64,000 nt of DNA, taken from Cristatella mucedo. Taxonomy: Eukaryota > Bryozoa > Phylactolaemata > Cristatellidae. Where the stretch lies: NCBI GenBank assembly GCA_009760855.2, contig WPIO01000012.1, positions 2,944,001 through 3,008,000 on the forward strand. The letters run 5' to 3'. The notes below the pieces were generated by a model. That model saw only the letters and a program-made list of their open reading frames with translations, did no database searches and had not been told where the DNA came from. This document shows positions 1 through 12,200 of this stretch, in pieces. The position numbers and the translations under genes were made by a program. Every line of letters begins with the position of its first letter. Within the stretch, counting starts at the first letter, position 1.

Positions 1-617
1 CAAATCGAGAGGGAGTTCCAGGCTTTGGGAGCATACTAACTAAAATTAGGGTCTCCAAAGGATTTGAGGTTTGTACAAGGTATTGGTAAACCATTGGATT
101 CCGAAAAGCAGGTCGTACGATGCTTGGCCTGGTGGAGGAGTAGATCCGAGAGATAGGGTGGAGCCAAAGAATGAAGTGACCTAAAAGTGAGCCACAAAAC
201 TTTGAAGTCGATTTGTTGCTTGACTGCGTGGGAGCCAGTGCAGGTCGGCGAGAAGTGGTGTGATGTGGCAACTGCTACACTCACGACAGACAAGCCTAGC
301 TGCAGAGTTTTGTACCAGCTGTAATCGCCTGATTGCACATGCCGGTAAGCCAGCAAGCAGAAGTCAAGACGGGATGTCACAAATGCATGGACCAACTTAG
401 ACGTGGTATCCTTATCTAAACAAGCTCGAATTTTAGCAATGTTATGTAGCTGAGAGCAGGCAGACTTGATTGTGGAGCTGATGTGGTCGTCTAACGAGAG
501 GTCACGTTGGTACATGACACCTAGATTTCGAGCTGATTCAACTGGAGTGTTGCAAGTGATGTAAGTTAGAAGCTGTTGCTTTTTACGACAAACAACCCTA
601 GCTGCTGGTATATGCAA
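1..617 (-). mobile_element. LINE-A retrotransposon, reverse-transcriptase C-terminal part, runs off window
   Basis: The minus strand encodes the region downstream of the RT palm in the LINE-A family, including ESARNLGVMYQRDLSLDD and [18 protein letters not shown], which recur in at least eight other copies in this window. The frame breaks near the LDFC segment and shifts into another frame, so the copy is dead. Its 3' UTR and tail lie before position 1. Its 5' truncation point abuts the (ATT)n tail of the next copy at 618-643. The family belongs to the CR1/L2/Jockey-like non-LTR group by its RT motifs; the exact clade is inference. Confidence 0.85.
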
Positions 618-1795
618 TTATAATAGTAATAATAATAATAATACATTTTCTGCAAAGGAAGTGTGAAACCATTGTAGAGGTGACATGCACATGGTCAGCA
701 TGCAAATATGGTCAGTGGCAGCATGTACAGTGTCAGTATACATAAGCACGCAGTGCACCATCCATAAGTGTATAGTTGCACAGGCATGAAGACCTGCAAT
801 GAGAGAGGGAGAGAGCAGAGGCTTAGGTGGATGTTGCATTGCATGAACTTATTTGGCTGTGGTATACTTGTTCCTACATGTCCGAATTTCTTGCAATATT
901 ACATATCTGAAAGTTGGCAAACTGGACTGTAGAGCTGACGTAGTCATTTAGCAGAGAGCCATTGTGGAATAGGATGCCCAGACTCTAGGAATCCAGTAGC
1001 TTCAGTCATGATGCCGCTTGAGCCATTTTGAGGGTGGGTGTTACCAATTGCTGAGCGAAACTTGGTTTGCCCTTAACTGTATTTTGTAGTCATTTAGAAA
1101 GGTAGCTGCCATGCCAGTGCACATGTCAGCAATTCAAGCTGCAAGGAAGTTGGGAGAGTCTGGTGTATTGGCAGTGAAAGACCATAGCAGCACAAGATCT
1201 TAATGTTAAATAAATATGGATGTGAAAATCTAGGTTATGCTTTGTGATGACATCGGAAAGGGAGAGAGTATAGGTTGTAAAAAGATGTATAACAGATCCT
1301 CGGCGCGTGCAAAATCTCATATTCTCATCAGTTGACCGGTGGCCTTTGATGTATGTGCACACTGAATAGACCTAAGCTACTGCCATGCTGTGGCCGTGAT
1401 GCCCAAGCAAGATGATGGGTGCTCAAGAATTACTTGATGATCATTGGTATTAAATACCACAGCGAGGTCATTCAGAACTGAGACGGGCTCTTAGGTCGGT
1501 GTTCCTGAGAATGTTGCAGTATACACAATTGCTTGTTTATAGGAGGTCAGCATGTAACTGCTCAGCCGTTCGAGTGGGGTGTCCTTGATAGAATTGCTGA
1601 AGAGAGGCCGAGCGTTTGTTAGTCTATTATGATCTATATAGTTAGTTTGTTTTGATCACCTCATCTGGTTGTGACTTATTGGTGAGTGGTCTGAGAAAGG
1701 CTTCCTTTAGGGGTGTAGTAACAGAATTTTGTCCTAATGATATATTTGATGTATTAGTTATGGTGGTCATCTCGTAAGGAGGACAGTAACAGTGG
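618..1795 (-). mobile_element. LINE-A retrotransposon, degenerate copy with (ATT)n tail
   Basis: An (AAT)n run at 622-643 is the minus-strand tail. It is followed by the family 3' UTR (the tgacatgcac..ggtcagcatgc block near 680) and then eroded coding sequence. The segment at 1215-1290 matches the RT palm region of better copies. The segment at 1650-1780 matches the upstream RT region that reads [20 protein letters not shown] in the copy at 37725-40065. Many stops and indels make it an old copy. Confidence 0.7.
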
Positions 1796-1994
1796 GGAGT
1801 CTCGACTGACCTTGCACCCAAAGCCAAAGCAAAAAAAGAGGAAAGTGGAGCAGGAAGTAGGTGGTGACCAGTTCAAGTGAAATGTTACTGTTTGAAGCTG
1901 CCGACAACAAATCCTGCCCATAAATCCTATTCATTAATAAGAATTGAACCCGTGAAATAATTGTCCATAATCCATGACAGAACTCGTTCGGTTA

Positions 1995-2525
1995 TCAGCA
2001 AGCACTTAAAGTAGTGCCAGTGACCAGGGCCTGCCAATAGCTTGTCTGCCATGCAAGAGGTAGTACATATATGAATGGCTTCCTATTGCAAGTCGAGGTT
2101 CTCATACTGGGAAATGTGCTAGTTATGGTTGACAAATGGTTTGGTATATTGCCTTCTACGAAACTACCTGTAGCTGATGCCAGATTGTTGTTCTCCATCA
2201 GAGCCACAACTGCTGGAGCCGAATATTGCACACCTGCTACAGCATCAAGCTGTCGTAGGCTAGCCATGGCTATCTCGTGATTTTCGGTACAGGCAGCTAC
2301 TTACCAGCTGAGTTATATGTATTCCAACTTCCTTACTGTCCACACCTGACGATATGGCTGATCAGCTATTTGTTGCGCATATTGGCTTCTGTCAAGGTCG
2401 TGGGTCAGCCTCTGACTAGTTAGGAAATGCTGGCCGACGCCTTGTGGTGCTGGTTGGGGGGTAGGGCTTCCTGCACTGCCATTCAGGGCCCGCACGAGAG
2501 AGTGGGAGGGTAGATAGAGATACAT
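1995..2525 (-). other. Unassigned minus-strand reading frames inside a PIX intron
   Basis: Two adjacent minus-strand frames (2525-2313 and 2267-1995) are open for 70 and 90 codons. A GTAAGT donor-like site lies between them near 2300 on the minus strand. The predicted peptides are Pro/Gln-rich and Ser/Thr/Ala-rich and I recognise no family. They could be exons of a nested antisense gene or chance frames. Confidence 0.15.
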
Positions 2526-2984
2526 AATGGTATAGGAGCTATCTCTTGGAGCACTGGATCAAGACTTTCCCACATTGGGCATGCTGAGGTGAGTGGTTGG
2601 CATGTGCTTGGACTTTACAATCAGTCCTGCCTCGAGAGATACAAACTTCGAGCACTCCGAAGAAGAATGCCAACCATGCTTTATTGATCAGATCAGAAAA
2701 ACCGTGAGCCGGCAAGATAGTTGTGTGCTTTTTTTTTTATCTCAGACCAACAAATAGTGTGTAGTAGTGCCAGTTGCCTACACCGTGTCAGTGAGCTTCA
2801 GTTTTGTTGCATTTTTTTGAGTTTATAATCCTGAGCATGCATGCCCTGTTTGCACACCCTACCCCCCAGAATCACGGGTTAATTAAGGCACATTGTTTCT
2901 AGTGCAGGGCAGTACACGTTAGTATATTTCGGCATGCTATTTTAGCTAGCCACTTAAGCTTGCTAGTTTAGTTTTACCTATGCG

Positions 2985-3160
2985 CCGAGCTGGTTTGGTC
3001 CATTGGTCCAGCGGTTAAGGTGCTCACCCCGACCAAGGTCTTTGTTGGGATAGGTATACCTTGTGATCGTGCTGTCCTGCCCAGCTGTCTGATGCCAGAT
3101 GCCCACCTTTGCCCTTTGAGAATCGGTCCCCACTATATGTGTTAGCTTTTGTGCCTCTAC
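2985..3160 (+). repeat. tRNA-derived SINE head (type 2)
   Basis: The stretch gagctggtttggtccattgg followed by a tRNA A-box-like tggtccagcggttaaggtgc resembles the heads of the LINE-tailed SINEs at 12718-12895, 35088-35285 and 58506-58654. No LINE-type tail is visible here, so this is a partial copy. Confidence 0.45.
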
Positions 3161-3208
3161 CGTGTTGATACCGATATTTTTTTCATTCTTGGAATTCATT
3201 TCGTGCAG

Positions 3209-3289
3209 ATGTCCTGTACAGAGATACGAAAAGACAAAGAGATGGAGACTGAGATCCTTAACTCACCAATTAAAAACTGGGAAGGCGAG
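3209..3289 (+). CDS. ARHGEF7-like: PIX exon: end of DH domain
   Basis: The exon has 27 codons, phase 0 to phase 0, between a tgcag acceptor and a GTGAGC donor. It encodes CTEIRKDKEMETEIL and KNWEGE, matching the last helix of the PIX DH domain, where human beta-PIX has a CQEVRKRKELELQIL-type sequence followed by RNWEGD. The ATG at its first codon is an internal methionine at a splice junction, not the start of the protein. Confidence 0.88.
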
Positions 3290-6200
3290 GTGAGCACTGT
3301 GCAGTCATAGACGTCTGTCGACACGTCTACTCTTTTTAATGAGCTAAAGCTTTTCTTACAGATCTGGTTAGGCTGCTGATCGATATCGATGACTTGCAGT
3401 GTCCCCTACCAGTTTGTGAGGACACAGCTGACTGTGGGCCTGTTGTGTGATATGCAGTGATATGCCTACAGATCTGTGCACCTTGGGAATGAAGGTGAAA
3501 CATTGAATACGTAAAAAATAGCCAATATATTACGAATGCCAGTTTGACTTAACTCTCCCGAAATGTTTCTGATGTGTATCTATGATGTGTCTGAGGAAGC
3601 AAGATGTTGAATGGCAACAAATGGCATATGTTATCTCCTTGGTTTGCATGCCGGTTGCCAACAAGACGCGAAATGCACTTGTTTTGGTGGTTTCTGAAGA
3701 AGCTGGCTGCTTCAGACCTGTATGCCAGATTCAAAGGATATTCGGTTGTAGCACAGGCATAGCTGAGGGTGCTAGGATTTTCTGGATGTTTTAATTATAC
3801 TTCTTTCAAAATGGAACAAGTCGATGGCAGTTCATCCGTGCTCTTGTGCTAGCTTACCTGTCTAAAGTAATTACTCCTTGAGTTTGACCTCTCTCCACCA
3901 GCTCGGCTAACTATGCTTATTTATCTGTGCCTTTAATCAACCTCGAAACTTTTGGAGACGTGTGTTCAGTTCGTTTAAACCCAAAGACTGGAACTGTTAC
4001 ATGCCTGATCTTAACATGCCTCGTCTCTCCTCTGTCTTTTGCAGGACATTTACAGTCTGGGAGACGTCCAGCTTGCGGCCAACGTGCAGGTTTGTCAGAG
4101 CGAGGCCAGTGGCAGCAGTGCATCAGCACCAGGCATCAAAGACAGGATATGCCTGCTCTTTCCGAGCAGCATCGTTCTCCTGTCAGTTACTGCTTCTCTG
4201 GGATACCAGTACGAGGTGAGAGCGCCTGTCCAGTCCGAGCAGGTAACCTGCGTGAGCAGCCACCACTCGCTCGATGCCTTGCCATGCTAGGCGTGGCTGC
4301 CTAGCAGCAGCTGCAGCAGCACAGAACTGCTCATGCGTGCACGGTGTCATATAGTGTGTGTGCTTAAAAGCTCCCCACTTCCTATTGCTAGGGCAAGCTC
4401 TTGTCCACCGGTGTTACGGTAAAGAAACTTGAAGATAGTGAACGGTGGACGAATGCTGTTGAGATATCCGGTGAGTGTATGTGCTCTTATGGTTTGTGGC
4501 AGGTTTTCTTTGCTGGACCGTCTGTGGACTGCATTCGTGATTTGGCTTTAGGCTTTGCTACAGTGCTTGTGATCTTCCTCTCTACTTGTTTTGGGGACGC
4601 TCAAAATGTGCTGTCCTAATGGAATGGTCGTAGCAGTATCGAACATGATCAGTTGTATGTTTTGCTACTGCAATGGCTGCAGATTGGCTGAGCTTGGATT
4701 ACCCGAAAACATTGTGGTACTCAACTTATGAGGATGGAATGTAGTGTCGATGTCTACGAGACTTGGTGGGCTGAGTGTTCTCTGTATGTGCTGTCGCATC
4801 TGCTTGTGGGTCACCATATTTAGGGTGCATCAAAGGGTTATTTAATTGGTCTATTCTTTATGTGTATTTCAGCTTGTGGTCGATATTTTTTTCAAGCATG
4901 ATTTTACTTACCATTCAATGGCATTTCACTGTACAGCAAATGTAAAGCGCCTAGAGAGAGATTAAGTTCTCTGAGGGCGCTTTATCAAGTGAATTATTAT
5001 TATTATTATTATTATTATTATGTGCAATACGATTAATTTCCCTTCTTTATAATGCCTTTGTGTTGAACCGTGTCTCGTTAATTCACTACTGCTACACCTG
5101 TAAGTGTGAACCACCAATGCTTAAAGGCTTGTCCCTGCTGCAGAGACATTTTGGGTTATGTTCAGGAACCCTTTACTTGTTTAAGTTTTGGCAATTGAAT
5201 AGAAGCCAACGTGACTACTACAGATAGATGCCCAGCTGAGTAGTTGAAAAAACTTGTTGTCTTCGTTTCTGTGTTCGTTTGTAGTCCCTTGGTACCATTA
5301 GTCGTAAAAAAGTTATCCTTGTGTATCTAGTCTTAGTGGCTGCTGCAGCCAGCAGTGGCCTCTTAGCCTTGTTTTTTCAAGTTTTGAATCAGTTTCAAAT
5401 TCTGTTCGCCCACCTGAACATGTGTGCATAATGTGCCTCTGGTCTTACGGCTCTGCTGACTTTGCTGTCATATAAGGTGAAAGAGGGACCGCCAAGCCAA
5501 ACTGGACACTGCTGCAGCTGAATGCAATCGGTTGGCCACGTGCACACCGGACAACGTGAAATATAGCTGCGACAAGTGGTCGAAACTTACCGAAAGCCCC
5601 GGGGTGGGGAGGCAGGCTGTTTCAATATAAGCCTTGGCCGGTAGTCCAGCACTCCCAAAAGGGTGGTCGGCTGTACAGCTTCTACATGCATAGTCACTTG
5701 AAAAGCTGTTTTCTTGGCCTATTCAATCCTCCGATCAATGCATCAGCAAGAATAGCTCTCTCATGCTAATCGTGGTAGTTAATGGTGCATTTATGGCCAA
5801 GGCTCATCAATTTTCCTTCTGGCTGCACAGGGGCTAAGACTGGCTGTCCTATGCGAAGCTGACTCCTCTTGCAGGGTGAAGTAGACATCTGGTTTCTAGT
5901 AGCTATTGACGTGACAAACAAAAGAGCAGGGAGACTAGGCAAACCAAGAAGAAATGCTAGCTCGAGGAGCAGATAGCAGGTCCAAACCAAGGCCGACTGG
6001 TGCTGAGCCGGGATGCATTCAAACTAAGACAAACAGTGTAGTGTTCACTGCATGTCCGCTGTATTGCATAGAGACATGCCATCGGCAACTAATCGTTGTT
6101 TTAGTGAGCATATGTCATGAACTAGATTGATCCTTTTATAGTTACATTACTTTGGCTTCCATTCTTCACGGTCTCTTGAGCAGCACTGGCATAATGGACA

Positions 6201-9200
6201 CCAGAATCTTTGCAAGGAAAACAGTGGTATTGGTGACTTAGCATTTCACTCTGGGGTGACTCATCCTGGCTGGATGTGTCGACAAGAACAGGGTTGCAGG
6301 TGGAGCCACCCCACTCGGGAGCAGAGTATATATATATATATCAAATGAACTAGATGCATACGAGCCATGGCTTAGTAGATGAGGCCTAATTATTTCAAAA
6401 AGCTCTCAGTAGCTTCGACCCTGATGTGCACACTTTGAGGCCGTTGTAAGTTTCTCGTTGGTATCATTAGCCCTTCGACGTAAGCGTATTTGGCGATCAT
6501 CGTCACTTCTTAGCGTCCTCGTTAGATCGTGCTGAGTGGAAATACTAACTGAGTGTTTTGCTCGGCGTGCCAGCAAGCTTTTAGTGACAGCAGGCTGCTG
6601 CCTGGAGCACATTCGGGCAGGTGCAAGCGTGCATGCAATGCTTGCCTGAGTATGCGCTGGTATTTTTACTTGGCTACCGTTGTGGCAACGACTGCCTGCG
6701 CAGCTAGCTCTGCCTGCTCGTCCTCGACTCGCTGTGCTCTGTGTGACCGCAGTGCATTCTATGTGTGCAACAGGCAGCATGATCGAGACGATAGTGCTGT
6801 CATTCGCCTCGCCTCAGAAGCAGCTGCGCTGGTACGACAGGCTCATGCAGCTCAATCGCAAATCACCAGTGCCAAACAAGATTCCTGGGTCAGCTGCCGC
6901 TGCTTCCGGGGCTGCCGTCGCAACGCCCATGGTGGCAGCTAGTGGCTCAACCATCGCTGGCCAGATCGCCACAGCCGGCTTGACGGCTGTGACCCAAGTG
7001 ACATTGGCTGCTGCCTCGGTGCCCAAGGTAACTGGTGACGTCACTCGGCGGTTGTCGACAGCTCATGACGATGCTCTGTCGTGTCTGGCAAGCTGCCGAA
7101 TCGGTCTTCCTTAGGCTGTCAAAGGACCGGACACAGTCTGTACTCTCAAATCTTCTTATGGCCTCTTAGAAAATAGTGCCGGCATACATCAATGCGCTCT
7201 GACAGCTGTGCGCGGCTGCATTTGAATAACTAATCCTCATCACGACTTGCCTTTGCGCATGCTCGTGTATCTAGTTCATCTGTCAGCGCTGTGAGATGTC
7301 GTTGCTCAATCTCATGCTCGTGTGCTTTCCATTTCACTTTGTGTCGAATGGAAAAGCACTTCGATAATACTCAGGGCTGTAGTAGCACCCAGTTAGTCGG
7401 CTTCAATTCCAGTTCATTGGTTGCTGCAGGAGGCTTTTTCGCACTTTTTTGTAGTGGCCTGCTCAAAATTGGCAATAATGATGAGAAACAGGAGGCACCT
7501 GTCCTACCCTGGGTCCTAGCTCCTATGGGTGGTTTGTGCACATGCTTACTCGACTCGAGCTGAATGCTCACGTGCTGGGCGGCTGCTTCCTTTGACCTCT
7601 TTGCTTCCTTTGACCTCTTTGCACAGGTCATGTGTTCTTTGAGCCTAGTAATAGGCAGTTGCCTGCTCGGCAGTGCTGATCTGTCGTGCCGCCTCGCCTC
7701 TCCCTGCCCCCAGTCGGATTGTCGTTTATCTTGCAATGCCATGGTTGCAGGTGTCGGCCGTTCCGGGGAACCTCAAAGTCAACGCAGCAGCCTCCGCGAC
7801 CCTGCCGCTGCAGCAGCAGCAGCTGCTGCAGCACAGGGTGCTGCAGCAGCACAGTGCGCCGACGCTGCAGCAGCACAGCCAGCCGGTCACGCGGCAGCTG
7901 AGGACGTGGTCGCGCGGCTTCTGCATGCGACCACTGCCGCCTGCCCGGCCCATGCTGGCCTCGCGTGACGACTCTGGCGGCAGTGGCCGCACTAGTCCGA
8001 GGCTCGGGCGCAAGACGAGCACCCTCGGACGGCGCAAGACGACCAGTGAGTTCTGCTGCTGAGATTGGGCGCTTTGCTCACTGGCTCACCGCGCAAGTGC
8101 GTTTGGTTTGGTTCGTGGCGGCGAGTTTTGGCTCGATCGTGCCCGCATGTATGTGTGGTTTCTTGCTCGTTTCCAGCACGCGTCCAGTCCGAAGCGTCAT
8201 TCCTGTATAAGAAGAGTCAGTATATGTCGTCATAACTCGTGTGCCCGGCGCATTTGCCAGCAGCTTTGCTCGCGCCCTTCCCTCCATTCCTCTCTGCTCT
8301 CGGTTTGTGTTTTTGTTGCCACTCCACGAGTGAGTCCTTTCATTCGTTTTCCTTTTGCTGCTTCATGTCCACTTTGTCAAAGGCTGCCACTCAAGCATGA
8401 CTGCTGTGCAAACGTTTGGTTGGTCCGTTTGTTAGCTTCGCGGCCGTTTAAAAATCGGTTCGAATTTTTTCCCGTGGCCATTGGAGTTCTTACGTAGTCA
8501 AGTCGGTTAGTTTAACCTCGTGAACATTTAACAATTAATTTAACTGGGGCCTGCGGTGCAGCTGCCTCTTGCTTTGGAAGGAGGAGCGACTAGGTCACTG
8601 CCGTCCGCCGAGCTCACTGCCTGACCTTCTGGGATGTGTTGAGCAGCATGGCTTCTGGTATGATAAAGCGGCAAGCTGCAGTCGACGCCGCTGCTTGCTG
8701 CTAGGAAACAGCACCGGCCTCATCTCTGATAGTATAACCTGTACAGGTCTTCTGCTGCTCTTTGCCTCCTCACAGATGGCCTGCCCTAGGCTTTCGCCTC
8801 GTGGCGAGCACTCGTCGGCTGCTGAAACAGCTGTCATGGCATCGGCCGAAACTCGTCAGTAGTGCTCTCCAAGCGCTTAGCCGATCTAACGTGTTTTGGT
8901 GGAGTCTGGTCGGCCTGCTATGCATGCCCACCAGTCGTATGTTTATAGTCAGTCAGTTGCCCTCCAAATTTTGGGCTGCCGGTTGGCAAATACTTTTTGC
9001 ACGCGACCAATGCCGGGCTGCTATTGTATTGACGAGCAAGCAGCGTGTGTGACAGCTCTTACCGTGTCGTCGACTTTTTGCTTTCTGTGTGGTGCCATAT
9101 AAAGCCCTTAAAAAATACTAGCTGATTCAACAGCCTCTTATATATAGCAAGAGGAGAGCCTTTACGGCTATCACCACCGCTTGCAGCAACAGTAAACGAT

Positions 9201-12200
9201 CGCCTACCACAGAATTCGAACCCACGACCTCGGGACCGAGATCGTGAAAGGCAACCACTTTACCTAGTGTGCCATCACGGTTCACCATAGCTTTTCTTGC
9301 ACGAAAGATGGAGCTGACTCAAACCTTGACCGTTTTTGCTGAACTATCTGGCACAGTCGTTCAGATGCTGTTTTCGGAATGAGGATCAGTTTGAGGCTTT
9401 CGAAACTTTTCAGTGCACCAAGCGCTGGTGAGCTGAAACAAAATATTGAAGAACTCGTTGCAGCCATGTCGGAACCGGGAAGAGGCCATCATTATCGATC
9501 TATTCTCCTCTCTTCTTGCGCCCTTGCTGGCAAACTGATGTGGCATCGTGCGTCAGTGGCCCCACCGGCATCGCTCGGCGTTACGACGAATCGGTTTAGG
9601 TGGTGTGGGTAGGTGGGTACCTAGCAACCCAAGCCAGGGTGCCCTAGGTTGTGAGTTCATAGATGGGTGCTTCGTGGCTGTGGACACCGTTGGCAGGTTT
9701 TTTTTTACTTTGTTGCTTTGTTGGGTTGACATCCCTGCTAGCATCGTGGATGGCAGTTTCTGCATGTGCCAGCCATAGCATGACACGTGTGGCTGCATGT
9801 GTTCCTCAGGTGCGAGAGCATGCCTTGATGCAGTCTGACTGTCGTGTGCAGCTCATTCGTTTGCCAGACCAGCCTCTAGCTATTGTGATGTTGTGGTCTA
9901 TGGGCCTTCTCGGCTGCTCCGCATCGTGGCATCGACCGGTCACAGGGGTCAGCCTGCGGCTCTTATTGGCTGCGATGTGCTCTTATTTGCTAACAGCAGT
10001 GGGACAGGAAGTTGGCTGCTTGTTCTCTACTATGCTAGCTGTAGCCGTGGACTGTGTGCTTGGGCTGTACCGAGGCTGCAGCATGTCTGCGTCGCTTTGG
10101 ACGCTTGCGTGCCGCCTGACTTGGAAGCAGCGTTCGCCATGCCATCTGCAGCTGTTCATTTTGAAAATGGCCACCGGTGACGGTGCTTGACCCCGGCCCT
10201 TCAGCCTCGGGGGGGGGGGGCCGCATCACCTGTCAAGCCTTCGGATGGCAGCAGCAAGAGCTTCACAGTGCATGCACACACTTGTGCTGCCCTTGCATAA
10301 GCTCTGATTCGACTGTACGTGTCTTCATCGTGTTTTTGTTGTTCAGTCGACGACACAAAGACCCTGCAGAAAGACTCGCACATTCTGCGTGTCATCGAGG
10401 CGTACTGCACCAGCACAAAGACTAGGCACACGGTCAATTCGTGTGAGTAGGCCTGCATGCTCATCTGCCATGCTGCTGCTGCCGCCACCACTCGAGCACG
10501 TGCTCGGTGCAAAGCTACTTTTGTGCGGCATATATCACGTGAGCGTGCCCTCCCCACCCACGCCCACAGTGGGATGCTTGCTTGACTGGGTGCTCTGTGG
10601 CTGCAGTTCGTGCACTGTGTGCCCGACGAAACTCGAAGCGCACCAAAAACTGGCGTCAGTTTTCTGCGAGCTGCTTCGGATTACCGCATCATTTTTAGCT
10701 CAAGGAGCTGCAATAGGAAATAGCTCGGTGGCTGCTGCAGCCACTGCTGCAGTCTCAATAGCTGCAGCCACTTTTGAGCTGATAGCGGCCACACGTGAGT
10801 GCCGACAGACCTTTATGGCAAACCTACTGCGATCCCGCCCCACCAGCTCTCCTCGGTTGCCCGACATGCCTTGGTTGCTGAATTCACTCATCTGCACATC
10901 TTGCAGTGCTACTCCAGCCATGTGTTTGCTCGCCTACCCACGAGCCTCCGTTGCCTCAAATGTCTACATTCAGTTTGCATCCACCCATCATCTTCCCAGC
11001 ATGCCGTTGGCTGTTGTATGTAATCTTGATCATCATCCCTTGCAATTGAGTTGTTTGCCGACCCCCCCCCCCCCGTGCATCTTACACGACGCTGCTATTC
11101 ATGCATCCTCACTCCACGACAAGTCGTTATGATGTGAGTTCGTGGACCTGGCAGATTTTGGTCTCACTACCCTTCATCTGGGTCAGAACAGCTCACCGTG
11201 GTGTTTTGCTTGACACATCCGTGTGTCGGGTTCATCTCATCAAGCCAGTGTTTGTGACTAGTTTTCATATCATGCTTTTGTGTTCTAAATGGTCACCAGT
11301 CTCATCATCACACCGTTTCGTAGTCTTCTGTCAATGATTTGCTGCTTGTGTAGCCTGATCTAAGCGGAATTGTTGCATTGCTAAAGGCCTTGAGCAACCC
11401 AGGGGCCACTGTCCAAGTGCCACTAGGTCCTAGCCTTGCGCTAATGTGCTCGCACTTCACGACTCAGATCGTGGGTTCGAGTCCTGCAGGAGGCAATCCT
11501 TTGTTGCCTACAACGAGCAGGTGATAGTGCTATGACTCATATACCACTGTATAAATGAGGTTTTTGAATCAGTCAACCTTTACTTATAATCATCAATGAG
11601 GATTTCACATAAGCAGCCCTCATATGTAGGCAGTTTGTGGTTTATCCAGCCAACCTTAAATTGAGTGCTACCGCCTTTCCTGTTTTTCAGCTGGGAAAAT
11701 TTGGACAGTTTAATAGTTTTCTAGAGTGATGACTAATCTTTGGCAGCCTTCTTTTTCTGTCATTGAGTTGCTCGTGACCAGAAGAGACGCACGACACAAA
11801 CTGATCTAGTTGATGCCATGCAAGAAGAAAGCAACTTATTTTATGAACTATATGGCAGTATTTTAATTATTACCTTTATGGCAGTATTTCCTTAGGGTTG
11901 GCTGCCCTCAGACTCCCTGGCAGAAATCCGGAATAGTTGGTGCCATGTGCCTCCTAGGACAGGGCCCGGTCCGTGCCCAGGCCCACTGGCCTGTAGCTGT
12001 GTTGTCGGCCCATGTCTTGCACTAACTTGCTTCCCAAACCGGCATCTTGCGTTTCCAGTGCAGGCTAGTGTAATGGCAGCTGAAAATTGTTTTCATGGGA
12101 GGTATCATTCTCCAGTAGCATTTCTCTTCTAATTAATGGCTTCAAAGCAGTCTTGTCCTTCTGCAGCGACTTTTTGAAGTTGTAATCGGTATTGATTTCA

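Noticed and set aside
4039-4304. Three overlapping + strand frames at the PIX PH exon taken as separate genes
   Set aside because: Only the frame bounded by ttttgcag and GTGAGA at 4045-4215 encodes PH sequence in phase with its neighbours.
10389-11132. A 247-codon + strand frame after a PIX exon
   Set aside because: It overlaps the PIX exon in another frame, has no recognisable domain, is Ala/Ser/Leu/Cys-rich, and crosses a poly-C run.
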